Shown here piece after piece: positions 10,685 through 20,260 of a DNA stretch of 64,000 bases. This stretch comes from Lineus longissimus. Taxonomy: Eukaryota; Nemertea; Pilidiophora; Heteronemertea; Lineidae. The notes under the pieces were generated by a model. It was not told where the DNA came from, searched no databases, and saw only the letters and a list, made by a program, of their open reading frames with translations. Both the position numbers and the translations under genes were made by a program. The stretch covers positions 14,508,501 to 14,572,500 of the forward strand of contig NC_088320.1 in NCBI RefSeq assembly GCF_910592395.1, written 5' to 3'. Each line of letters begins with the position of its first letter. Position 1 is the stretch's first letter.

Positions 10685-10758
10685 CACCTCTCCTAAATAA
10701 AAGCATTTGCACATCTAGACGCCCGGTAACTTCACAATATCAGTATGTACAGTTTCAC
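10685..10758 (-). pseudogene. Tandem exon copy 1, premature stop
   Basis: Nearest copy to the main exon. Acceptor 'ttggtttcag' and donor GTG/GTGAGT are kept, but the codon that is GAG in the other two copies is TAG here (10715-10717), and Leu is changed to Pro (K-L-P-G-V-stop). Use of this exon would truncate the protein. Confidence 0.5.
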
Positions 10759-10887
10759 CTGAAACCAAGAAGGTAAGTCTTGTAATAATCAATAATGATA
10801 AAGTTTGTTAAAGTGACTCTTGACGCATAGAAATACTATTACTGCATGGTACATTAGAAATAGAGATTTTTTTAAATTGATATTTAC

Positions 10888-11411
10888 CTTGATAGTATCT
10901 ATCGTCCACCTCTATCCAGCTTATTGTTTTCTGCCTTCTGGTATATAGGGAGGTCCAAACGTTGACGAGCCTGATATCTGGATGGCAGCCGTCGTATAGG
11001 TGTCTGCTCGTGAATTCAGATAATCTATAGTTCCTGCGAATGGTTGTTTTGTTTGTTGTTCGATCCAATCTAATGCCAAGTTGTTCATTGTTTTCATTGA
11101 TTATCTTTATTTTGGCGTTTACTGATCTAATATCGGCCTGAAGAATTTCTGATTGAGATTTCATTGTAAAGTTGGAATACGTTCTATGGTCTAATCGTCC
11201 GGTCGCCACACGGTGATTATTATATTTGACAAGGTCTACTGGATATATTGTGGCCATCTGACAGGAGCAGCTCTTTGTGGTGAAATAATAATTGAATCGA
11301 TGAATGTCTTGGATGAGGTCTCCGTGCCTAGTGCCAGAAACATACTTCACTTCAAATCCCCCACCATCATGACCATGGGGCCTTTTTTCCATTTCAGTTA
11401 GATCATAGATG
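10888..11411 (-). CDS. SGNH-hydrolase-like gene, main exon (downstream part)
   Basis: Open frame on the minus strand, running to a CAAG/GTAAAT donor at 10888 in phase 1. Well-composed protein sequence with LYDGCHPDIRL near its end; D134-x-x-H137 (10993-10982, counted from the Met at 11392) fits block V (DxxH) of SGNH/GDSL esterases, and NNEQLGIRLD precedes it as in that fold. The upstream part of the same frame lies beyond an inserted MITE (11412-11805); if the insertion and one copy of its 6-bp target duplication are left out, the reading frame is continuous with 11812-11920. The nucleophile (GDS) block would be in an exon not seen. Whether this is a host gene or a mobile-element gene is open. 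Confidence 0.55.
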
Positions 11412-11805
11412 TACGGTGGCCCATAGAGGACATGCGTTTATTTTCAATATAATAGAAAAAAAAATTTTTACAAAGCGTTTTTTTTCTCTCGAATTACAAC
11501 CGCCGTCGGATTTATTTCCCACCGCCGAAAAAATAATTTCCACCGCCGGGTAAAAAATAATAATTCCCACAACCGCGGTGGAAATTATATCCACCGCGGG
11601 AGCTAATTCGTTATTGACACCGGGTGGATATTATTTCCACCGCGGTGGTGGGTATTTTTTTTTTTACCCGGCGGTGGGAATTATTTTTTCGGCGGTGAGA
11701 AATAAATCCGACGGCGGTTGTAATTCGAGAGAAAAAAAACGCTTGGAAAAAGAAAAATTTTCTATTATATTGAAAATAAACGCATGTCCTCTATGGGCCA
11801 CCGTA
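11412..11805. mobile_element. MITE (TACGGTGGCCC termini, 6-bp target duplication TAGATG)
   Basis: The ends TACGGTGGCCCATAGAGG and its reverse complement begin arms that pair over most of the 394 bp (through 'gcgttttttttctctcgaat' and 'aaccgccgtcggatttattt'). TAGATG occurs directly at both sides (11406-11411 and 11806-11811). The centre contains several CCACCGC/GCGGTGG words. It sits inside an open frame of the SGNH-like gene. Related termini are at 42461-42893 and 50411. Confidence 0.9.
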
Positions 11806-11811
11806 TAGATG

Positions 11812-11920
11812 CCAGCGGACAAAACGACATGAATCTGGTCTTCTGGATGCTGCCGCTGAATTTCCCTCACCAACGATGCTCCTTCATATTGAAGGACCGA
11901 AACTTTGCCACCTCCTATAC
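11812..11920 (-). CDS. SGNH-hydrolase-like gene, main exon (upstream part)
   Basis: Minus-strand frame beginning I-S-I-G-G-G-K-V-S-V-L-Q-Y-E-G-A-S-L and ending HVVLSAGIY at the MITE junction. An acceptor-like 'acacaatcag' precedes it at about 11922. 'SAGIYDLTE' across the junction takes the position of SGNH block III (usually G-x-N-D). The first exon should lie at higher coordinates, where only the minisatellite is seen. Confidence 0.5.
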
Positions 11921-12025
11921 TGATTGTGTGCACTTAAATGTCGAAAGATTCCTCATTTGATTGTAAGCTATTATGAAGCTGACAGCCTCGAGATAATTCT
12001 TATTATCCAATAATTTAGATGGTGT

Positions 12026-14358
12026 CTTGGTGATATTTATCATCACCCACCAATATTGAAATCCACATGGTTAGCGATATTTGTCATCACCCACCACACT
12101 GAACCTAAATGGTTAGCGATATTTGTCAACACCCACCACACCGAATCTACATGGTTAACGATATTTGTCATCACCCACCACACCGAATCTACATGGTTAG
12201 CGATATTTGTCATCACCCACCACACCGAATCTACATGGTTAGCGATATTTGTCATCACCCACCACACCGAATCTTCATGGTTAGCGATATTTGTCAACAC
12301 CCACCACACCGAATCTACATGGTTAACGATATTTGTCAACACCCACCACACCGAATCTACATGGTTAGCGATATTTGTCATCACCCACCACACTGAATCT
12401 ACATGGTTAGCGATATTTGTCATCACCCACCGCTCCGAATCTACTTGGTTAGCGATATTTGTCATCACCCACCACTCCGAATCTACATGGTTAGCGATAT
12501 TTGTCATCACCCACCACACCGAATCTACATGGTTAGCGATATTTGTCATCAAGCACCACTCCGAATCTACCTGGTTAACGATATTTGTCATCACCCACCA
12601 CACCGAATCTACATGGTTAGCGATATTTGTCATCACCCACCACTCCGAATCTACATGGTTAGCGATATTTGTCAACACCCACCACTCCGAATCTACATGG
12701 TTAGCGATATTTGTCATCGCCCACCACTCCGAATCTACATGGTTAGCGATATTTGTCATCACCCACCACTCCGAATCTACCTGGTTAACGATATTTGTCA
12801 TCACCCACCACACCGAATCTACATGGTTAACGATATTTGTCATCACCCACCACTCCGAATCTACATGGTTAGCGATATTTGTCATCACCCACCACACCGA
12901 ATCTACATGGTTAGCGATATTTGTCATCACCCACCACTCCGAATCTACATGGTTAGCGATATTTGTCATCACCCACCACTCCGAATCTACATGGTTAGCG
13001 ATATTTGTCATCACCCACCAATCCGAATTTATATGGTTAGCGATATTTGTCATCACCCACCACACTGAATCTACATGGTTAGCGATATTTGTCATCGCCC
13101 ACCACTCCGAATCTACATGGTTAGCGATATTTGTCATCACCCACCACTCCGAATCTACCTGGTTAACGATATTTGTCATCACCCACCACACCGAATCTAC
13201 ATGGTTAGCGATATTTGTCATCACCCACCACACCGAATCTACATGGTTAGCGATATTTGTCATCACCCACCACACCGAATCTACATGGTTAGCGATATTT
13301 GTCATCACCCACCACACCGAATCTACATGGTTAGCGATATTTGTCATCACCCACCACTCCGAATCTACATGGTTAGCGATATTTGTCATCACCCACCAAT
13401 CCGAATTTATATGGTTAGCGATATTTGTCATCACCCACCACACCGAATCTACATGGTTAGCGATATTTGTCATCACCCACCACACCGAATCTACATGGTT
13501 AGCGATATTTGTCATCACCCACCACACCGAATCTACATGGTTAGCGATATTTGTCATCACCCACCACACCGAATCTACATGGTTAGCGATATTTGTCATC
13601 ACCCACCACTCCGAATCTACATGGTTAGCGATATTTGTCATCACCCACCAATCCGAATTTATATGGTTAGCGATATTTGTCATCACCCACCACACTGAAT
13701 CTACATGGTTAGCGATATTTGTCATCACCCACCACACCGAACCTATATGGTTAGCGATATTTGTCATCACCCACCACACTGAACCTATATGGTTAGCGAT
13801 ATTTGTCATCAAGCACCACTCCGAATCTACATGGTTAGCGATATTTGTCATCACCCACCACTCCGAATCTACATGGTTAGCGATATTTGTCATCAAGCAC
13901 CACTCCGAATCTACATGGTTAGCGATATTTGTCATCAAGCACCACTCCGAATCTACATGGTTAGCGATATTTGTCATCACCCACCACTCCGAATCTACAT
14001 GGTTAGCGATATTTGTCATCACCCACCACACTGAACCTATATGGTTAGCGATATTTGTCATCAAGCACCACTCCGAATATACATGGTTAGCGATATTTGT
14101 CATCACCCACCACTCCGAATCTACATGGTTAGCGATATTTGTCATCACCCACCACACTGAACCTAAATGGTTAGCGATATTTGTCAACACCCACCACACT
14201 GAACCTTTATGGTTAGCGATATTTGTCATCACCCACCACACCGAATCTACATGGTTAACGATATTTGTCATCACCCACCACACTGAACCTTTATGGTTAG
14301 CGATATTTGTCATCACCCACCACACCGAATCTACATGGTTAGCGATATTTGTCAACAC
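12026..14358. repeat. 42-bp minisatellite array, block 1 (~55 units)
   Basis: Head-to-tail units of exactly 42 bp (for example 'tggttagcgatatttgtcat' then 'cacccaccacaccgaatcta'). Variants differ at a few sites: CACACCGAA, CACTCCGAA, CAATCCGAATTTATA, AAGCACC, gtcaacac versus gtcatcac. Because 42 is a multiple of 3 and the unit lacks stops in several frames, long spurious open frames arise on both strands. A three-unit motif with the ATCCGAATTTATATGG variant recurs at about 13018, 13396 and 13648 (9 and 6 units apart), which shows local higher-order duplication. Confidence 0.97.
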
Positions 14359-14759
14359 GCCTGTCCTGAAGGAATTGCACTGGCTGCCGGTGGAGCAAAG
14401 AATGATTTACAAGTTGTTGGTCCTGGTCTACGGAGCGATACATGGCACAGCCCCCGGGTACCTTTGCAGCCTCATCACTCCCTACGTGCCAACCCGGCCA
14501 CTAAGATCAGGGTCGCAGGATATTATAACTCAGCCAACATATAGACTCAAAACGTTTGGTGGGAGAGCATTCGAGATTCTTGCTCCCCAAATGTGGAACA
14601 CTTTGGACGCCACACTGCGGCAAGAGACCTCATTGGCCACATTCAAAAGTTCTCTAAAGACATTTCTATTTCGAGACTATTTCGGGGTGTGATTCAAACT
14701 AGGTGGGGAGCGCCACAGAACATTGCGACAGTGATATGGGGCGCTATAGAAATGCTAAT

Positions 14760-14815
<56 letters not shown>
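14359..14815 (+). mobile_element. 5'-truncated L2/CR1-type LINE 3' end
   Basis: Encodes the C-terminus of a non-LTR reverse-transcriptase polyprotein: LHWLPVEQRMIYKLLVLVY, PYVPTRPLRSGS, YRLKTFGGRAFEILAPQMWN, then SFKS-like TFKSSLKTFLFRDYF and a TGA at 14690-14692. The 3' tail carries an ATCT microsatellite, typical of L2/CR1-like elements. The 7-mer TCAACAC at 14352-14358 and 14816-14822 is the likely target duplication, so it inserted into the minisatellite. Confidence 0.9.

Positions 14816-14817
<2 letters not shown>
14760..14817 (+). repeat. (ATCT)n microsatellite at LINE 3' end
   Basis: About 14 uninterrupted copies of the tetranucleotide following 'gaaatgctaattct', forming the 3' terminus of the LINE fragment. 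Confidence 0.95.
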
Positions 14818-15320
14818 AACACCCACCACACTGAACCTATATGGTTAGCGATATTTGTCATCACCCACCACACTGAACCTAAATGGTTAACGATATTTGT
14901 CATCACCCACCACACTGAACCTAAATGGTTAACGATATTTGTCATCACCCACCACACTGAACCTTTATGGTTAGCGATATTTGTCATCACCCACCACACT
15001 GAACCTAAATGGTTAACGATATTTGTCATCACCCACCACACTGAACCTATATGGTTAACGATATTTGTCATCACCCACCACACTGAACCTATATGGTTAA
15101 CGATATTTGTCATCACCCACCACACTGAACCTAAATGGTTAACGATATTTGTCATCACCCACCACACTGAACCTATATGGTTAACGATATTTGTCATCAC
15201 CCACCACACTGAACCTATATGGTTAACGATATTTGTCATCACCCACCACACTGAACCTAAATGGTTAGCGATATTCGTCATCACCCACCAATCCGAATAT
15301 ACATGGTTAACGATATTTTA
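14816..15320. repeat. 42-bp minisatellite array, block 2 (~12 units)
   Basis: Continuation of the array after the LINE insertion. Units here mostly read CACACTGAACCTATATGG or CACTGAACCTAAATGG, a variant mix found only near the 3' part of block 1. The last unit stops within 3 bases of the helicase stop codon of the adjacent Helitron. Confidence 0.95.
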
Positions 15321-15869
15321 TTCCTCTGTGTATCGTTGTAGAAGACTTTCAACAAATTGAACGATACTGTCATCATTGAACAAGGAGGTGAAGTCTTGCT
15401 CTGTAGTTGTAGATAACTTTCTGATCCTTGCTCTTTGGGTTGGTGTCTTGACAACATGACAAAGTCTGTCTTCATTTACGAACACTTTCGGGTGCCATGC
15501 AAAATCTGGATCTTGACGTGAGCAGACAGCTGTTTTTGCTCGAGACAAGGCAACAAAGAGTGCCCCTGGATTTCGTGATTCGAAAGCTCTTGTTCCCGGA
15601 TTGAGGACTATGTAGCGGTTCATCTCGCCTTGACCAATTGTCATGCCCTGGCACCGGTGAATAGTGGTACCCCATCCTAGCCTGAGAGGAAGCTGGCGTC
15701 TCTTACAGTGATGGCAGTGACAATCCATAGCTCTTACTATTGGAACCATATTAGTAGATGGAATGAATGCTGGTCCTGTATATTTGGGAAACTCAACCAT
15801 TACGACATCTGGTAAGTCAGTGGTGGGGGTTTTGTTATCTTGGTAGATTATGTCATGCACGAGTCCCAT
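15318..15869 (-). pseudogene. Helitron PIF1-type helicase, C-terminal motifs V-VI
   Basis: Carries MGLVHDIIYQ, RLGWGTTIHRCQGMTIGQGE (motif V, usually 'a.TIHK.QG.T') and NPGALFVALSRAKT (motif VI). It ends FVESLLQRYTEE at a TAA at 15318-15320 that overlaps the first minisatellite unit. Confidence 0.85.
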
Positions 15870-16102
15870 TGATCATGGAATCGTTGAAGAGTCCCACTGA
15901 TGTATTGATGTTGCTCGTCAGCATGACCTTGGCTTCTCGACACAAATACAGATGTCTCTCCAATCCCATTGCCTTGTCACTGGGCAAGTTTTACGTGGGT
16001 GCCCGTGGATATGGCTTTGATACTGGCAATGGGAAAATTGTTTGTTTCCAACAGTTGAGCCTTGTTATGATTCCACTCTTCGGCATGTGTTGGAAAAACA
16101 AA

Positions 16103-16459
16103 TTAGCCTTTTTCCAGCATTATCTTCAGCAGGGTGTCTCCATGTGATTGACGCAAATTGTCCCACTGAAAACTTTGCAACCAACTAGCTTGCTGTGGCG
16201 TTGTTTCATAATTTCTCATTGCCATGAGTACCTCTTTTAATTGTCTTTGACTATTGTCCTGCCTGATGATTGTTTGGAGAACAACAGCATGGTTGAATGT
16301 CTTACATACAGTAGCTCCGTGGAGGGCTGCTGTGCATAGTTTATTCTTCCTGTCTTTGCCTGTATTGAATACTGGGGTATCACAGACAGGAGGAAGTTGG
16401 ACATCGTCCCCAAGAAAAACTACTACAGGTAAACCACCCCATGGACTTTGTGCCACCAT
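16103..16459 (-). pseudogene. Helitron PIF1-type helicase, motifs III-IV
   Basis: LPVVVFLGDDVQLPPVCDTP contains the G-D-x-x-Q-L-P-P motif III diagnostic of PIF1-family helicases, followed by FNHAVVLQTIIRQ (motif IV region) and a helical segment. Separated from the flanking helicase pieces by frameshifts. Confidence 0.85.
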
Positions 16460-17093
16460 TCTTTACTCCACAGGAGCAGTTGTGTTCCATCCATCCAAGG
16501 GTAGTGGGTCCAATGAGCGAGCGTTCATCAACCAAAAGCGCAACCAATTCTTTACAGTTGGCTTGAAGGGACAGACCAACATTTCCTGCTGGGTGTGTCA
16601 TCTCGCCGTGTGCTTTGGGTCCAGCAGGTATCTTCAGGAAGTCGTGAATAGTTCTTCCTAAAACTAGGTTAGCACTGCCGCCTGTTGGACCTAGCACCTG
16701 AGCTGACTTATTGCTCTGAAATAATGTCCTGATAGCTTTCAAAAGGCAGTTAATCAGGAAAGATTTTCCGGATCCTGCTGTCCCAGCTATGAGGAGACGT
16801 AAGTAATTTGACTCCGGATAATTTGATGGGCATTTTTTGTACTCTATCAGTGTGTTCAGTACCAAACTGAATGCAAATTTTTGCTCATTGTTCATCGATG
16901 TCATAGATACCTCTGGTAAGATTAGGTGATCTGGTTCTGTTTGGGCTTTTTTTAGATCATAGAGCCAGGATACACCAAGATCTGCTGGATATATTCTAGA
17001 TGAGGCACTACAGTTGTGCTCTGGACCACCATCATCGTAAATGAAGTCTGTGCTGGGAACGACATGTTCATGATTTGGTCTAACCAGGTCCAT
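16380..17093 (-). pseudogene. Helitron PIF1-type helicase, motifs I-II
   Basis: NNEQKFAFSLVLNTL leads to RLLIAGTAGSGKSFLINCLL, the Walker A (P-loop) at 16784-16761, then QVLGPTGGSANLVLGRTIHD (motif Ia) and ALLVDERSLIG (Walker B, D-E). The frame is lost after LGWMEH; the helicase continues in another frame from 16459. Confidence 0.88.
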
Positions 17094-17191
17094 CCATTCT
17101 GGCTCATCAGGATTTTGGCCATCAATTGCATCATCATCGTAGCTCTCTTCGTGATCGCTTGTTCCATTTTCTTATCCAGATTTGGCACGTT

Positions 17192-17856
17192 CTAAATCAG
17201 CTGTGATGAAATATGGACAACTATCCATTGAAAGGAATAGTGCCATTTGATCCTGCCAGGAGGTGTTGCAGGCTTGATGTCACTAATTGCCCTCCAGTTT
17301 GGCCAGTGCAGGAGTAACATTGTTTTGGAGTATTCCTCTGAGAGTGGCCAGGTTGCTTTGACATGACCACCAGCTATTACTGGAACTCTTCCACCTCGAC
17401 TGGTGAAGTCATACCACGATGATTTATCCTTTTCATCTCGAGAGAGGTATTTGTCTAAAGGAGTCGACCTTGTTAGGGTAGTACCGGATTTTTCCAGTTT
17501 CCTGGCACCTGACATACTGACATTCTGGAATTGGTGGCTACAACGATAAAGAGGTAAGGATGATAACTCGTAAGCTGCTTCAGTGGCTGAAATATCTCTT
17601 TTGATCGTGCTCATGAGTAGTTTGGTGCAAAGTGAATTGGGGGTTGCGCTGTCATCTGTTGTTGAATTGACCATGTCACGGAAAAGGTCTGCTGTGGCTC
17701 CTCGTTGCCTTTGCATGCATAACCAGTAATATACCTCTCTGCTGCAATGATGTCTGCAACGGATGGATTATCTGGATTACTTTTAGAGAGAATGTTGGAG
17801 ACGTCTCCATTTGCTCGCCATCCCTGTGTGTGGTATCTAGAATGCTGCACAAGCAT
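17192..17856 (-). pseudogene. Helitron Rep, tyrosine (Y2) motif and Rep-helicase linker
   Basis: LVQHSRYHTQGWRANGDVS and then AAERYITGYACKGNEEP. The two tyrosines (17733-17731 and 17721-17719) are in the Y-x3-Y...K spacing of the Helitron Y2 active site, which nicks and joins DNA. A frameshift near 17700 leads into a long linker (RSTPLDKYLSRDEKDKSSWY, VKATWPLSEEYSKTMLLLHW), typical of the region joining Rep to helicase. Confidence 0.8.
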
Positions 17857-18176
17857 ATGATGATTGTTGTTAAGAAAGGACGGGAAAGTTCATAAATCAG
17901 GTTAGATTTCTTCTTTAAAATTTTCAGGTCTTCAAGATCGTCGCGCCGTCGTCCCGAGCGAGGACCGCAGCAAATTTACAAATCATCTCAACAGAAAGTA
18001 ACAATTGTTAGCACAACTCAAAATTCCCCTAAAAACATGTACCAGTAGTTAGGTGTTTTTACCAATAAAATTAAACCCTAAACAGAAGTTGACACAGTAG
18101 TAATACCCAGACACCGTATGGTGCTGCCACCTGATTATAGGATAATGACCTAAACGTCTTGCCTTCACCCTACTTC

Positions 18177-18720
18177 TCAACAATGATCTCTCTCCATTTC
18201 CAATCTCATTGATTTGTTTCGATCAAAGACAATGGCAGGTTCCGCTCTCAATTCCTTTCCAGGATTTGAAGTTGTACCGAAATCCATTCTGCAGCATTTT
18301 TCATGACTATCTCTATTTTCTTTGGCTTTGCCTTTAGGTGCCCTTAAGCAGTATTCAGCAGAGCAACGGTCGAGGTTGATGCGGTTGGTCAGAAGAAGAT
18401 GGTCTTCAAGTGAAGTGACCTGACTCGAACTCAAATCAGTTAAAAGCTTCAGGCGTGGATTATTTTCATCAGGTGGTGTTGGTCCTGTTCCTTCCGGTGG
18501 TGGCCAAAGATCTTTGCGAGAGGTTCCATCTTCATTGAAACCAGCTGGATGGAGTGCTGTCAACCCAACCTCATCTTGAGCCCAGTTTGATAGAAGTTCA
18601 GCGATTTGTTTTTCATCAATATCACCTTCAAAGGCTTGATACAGGAAATTGTGTGGTTCTCAATCACCGCGCCAGCAAAGGCCATGCCAGTGAATCATTG
18701 CCTTTGGCAAATTCTTGCCT
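18177..18720 (-). pseudogene. Helitron Rep catalytic HUH region
   Basis: In the frame upstream of 18563, K-A-M-I-H-W-H-G-L-C-W-R contains the HUH metal-binding motif (His-Trp-His, 18684-18692) of rolling-circle Rep nucleases. Two codons later there is a TGA, then the frame continues through FEGDIDEKQIAELLSNWAQ and a long Rep spacer (RINLDRCSAEYCLRAPKGK) to a stop at 18177. The gap 18176-17880 has no coding signal and may be an intron or insertion. Confidence 0.8.
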
Positions 18721-18906
18721 ATACCAATAGGCTTCCACTCCAAAGGCCGGCCTCATCACTTTTTCGAAGTGGCATTTAGTACGAAGATCAAAATAATGAC
18801 CAACAATGTGAGAATGTTCCTGTAATGCGATGAAAAGTTTGCTTTTGTTTTCTAAGTCAATGGCCTCTCCTGTTGTCTGATTGATATTATAGTTCTAGAA
18901 GTCTCC

Positions 18907-19722
18907 TCAATGGTTTAAAATAATATTCTGCGCAACTTCCGGTAGAAAAAGTGAAGGGAGACCCTTTCCTTTCATAATTTGGTAGTGAATGAGAGACTGG
19001 ACCTCTTTCAATCTTTGCGACCGATACTGAGAGGTTCCTCTGAGGCTGGCACTGAAGTTGAGTATCTTGTTTGCAATAGATTTGTCACCATTTTGAATCT
19101 TTTCTTTCAGTTCTTCAACAGTGAGGTGTTGGTCACCTAACCTCTGAAGGATTATATACGTAGAGTTTTCAAGGGCTCTCTTCCTCATTATCATGTTGTG
19201 GAGAATGAACTTAAAATACTGGTGGTGAGCAAATCGTCCATCCTGGTACCACATGAGGTGATCTGCCCAGTCGACCAAAGAAGTGCAAGTTTTTTTGCGA
19301 TTAGTAAAAAAGTCCCCTGTACCATGTGGAAATAAACATGGAAATGCAAAGGTAAAGAAATTCCTGGTGGTGAACTCTGACAGTGGTTTATCACCTCAGG
19401 TTGGCCATGGGATGGTGACAGTTCCCCTTTCGGTGGCTGTAACCTCTCCATGTTTTTCACCCTTTACAACATTTTCGACGTTTTGCCTCAGATCAACTGC
19501 TGGATCTGGCAGGAGGACACCTGAAACAGTTTCCCCATCATTCGTCTCTCCAGGATCTGTTTGGTCTGGGGCAGGTCCTCTGTCATCTCTATGCACTGTT
19601 GTTGAATCGTACTCTGCTGTTGGCAAGTTGTCTACCTCCCCATCAATTGGAAACTGGCTAAGCCTTTCAGGGCATAAGGTTATATCCCCATATGCAGGGT
19701 TGTTATTCTTTAACCAATTCAA
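18907..19722 (-). pseudogene. Helitron Rep protein, Helitron-like N domain
   Basis: Starts WLKNNNPAYGDI (conserved 'L..NNP.Y.DI'), has an acidic spacer, then an in-frame TGA near 19391 and continues in the same frame with F-P-C-L-F-P-H-G-T-G-D-F, LVDWADHLMWYQDGRFAHHQ and YFKFILHNMIMRKRA, the signature of the Helitron_like_N domain ('RFa.h..F.F.l.N...R'). A frameshift near 18945 is followed by a TGSCAEYYFKPLRRLLE match in another frame. Confidence 0.8.
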
Positions 19723-19796
19723 AGCCTTTTCAACAACGTTTCTCCGGACATTGAATTCCTTGGTTGTTTCATTTTAGCCCTGCCTGCGAACTCTGA

Positions 19797-20257
19797 TTAT
19801 GTTAATTTCTGATGGAAGTCTAGGAAATATTTGGCCATCTCTCCAATGGCTTGTGGAAAGGTGACACAGTGTCCATTTGCTGCAATTCCACCATGATTAA
19901 GCATGTGGACATTAATTGATGGTGAAATTCGAGAAATTAATTGCTGCTCTATGACAGTTGAATTCTGAAGGTCTGGTGGAACGACTCCTGGATCCATGGT
20001 GTTTTGTGAGGAAAATAGTTTTATGCTGTCTTTTCTTTGAAGCATCGTTGGCAGACTGTGGGATCCTTTGAAATATTCATTCCGAGTCTTCTTTCATTGC
20101 AAATGTTGCAGAATTTGAACTGGTAGGCCATCTGCTCTATCTCAAAGTTGCGAATTGAATCTAACTTTGCTTGGTTAAAATGCTTGGATGATGTGGGTTC
20201 AGGTTCAGGTTCTGTAATATTGTCTTCATTGCAAGGCAGAGACATGTGTTCATCCAC
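19797..20257 (-). pseudogene. Helitron N-terminus: zinc finger and DUF6570-like region
   Basis: First 78 residues include FCNICNERRLG...VCQRCFKEK, a C-x2-C...C-x2-C zinc finger. A one-base slip near 20030 leads into the next frame, which reads TMDPGVVPPDLQNSTVIEQQ, ISPSINVHMLNHGGIAANGH and VTFPQAIGEM, the conserved block before the Rep domain in animal Helitrons (MVPGEVPPEL..LT.IEE, GG..GHV..LPQ). A second slip occurs near 19825, after which LPSEINIIRVRRQG continues. Confidence 0.75.
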
Positions 20258-20260
20258 GGC

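Larger units (their letters stand above)
15318..20260 (-). mobile_element. Decayed autonomous Helitron (Rep/Hel)
   Basis: In minus-strand order: zinc-finger and DUF6570-like N-terminus (20257-19797), Helitron-like N domain (19722-18907), Rep HUH motif H-W-H (18684-18692), Rep Y2 motif (17733-17719), and a PIF1-type superfamily 1 helicase with Walker A and later motifs (17093-15318). At least ten frameshifts or stops separate these, so it is inactive. The 5' TC end and a 3' hairpin-CTRR end were not located; downstream the coding region runs directly into the 42-bp minisatellite, which may be part of the element. Confidence 0.88.

Noticed and set aside
11403-11808. Open frames inside the 11.4-11.8 kb MITE
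   Set aside because: Symmetrical frames in the two arms of an inverted repeat; non-coding.
12043-14692. Very long open frames (878 codons plus, 771 codons minus) over the 42-bp array
   Set aside because: They follow from a stop-free unit whose length is a multiple of 3; both strands and several frames are open, there is no non-repeat protein domain, and the plus-strand one only ends in a LINE C-terminus that inserted later.
12026-15320. CRISPR-like array
   Set aside because: Units are contiguous with no unique spacers, and the genome is eukaryotic.
14593-15360. Plus-strand open frame joining LINE tail, ATCT microsatellite and minisatellite
   Set aside because: It crosses three unrelated sequences in one frame by chance.
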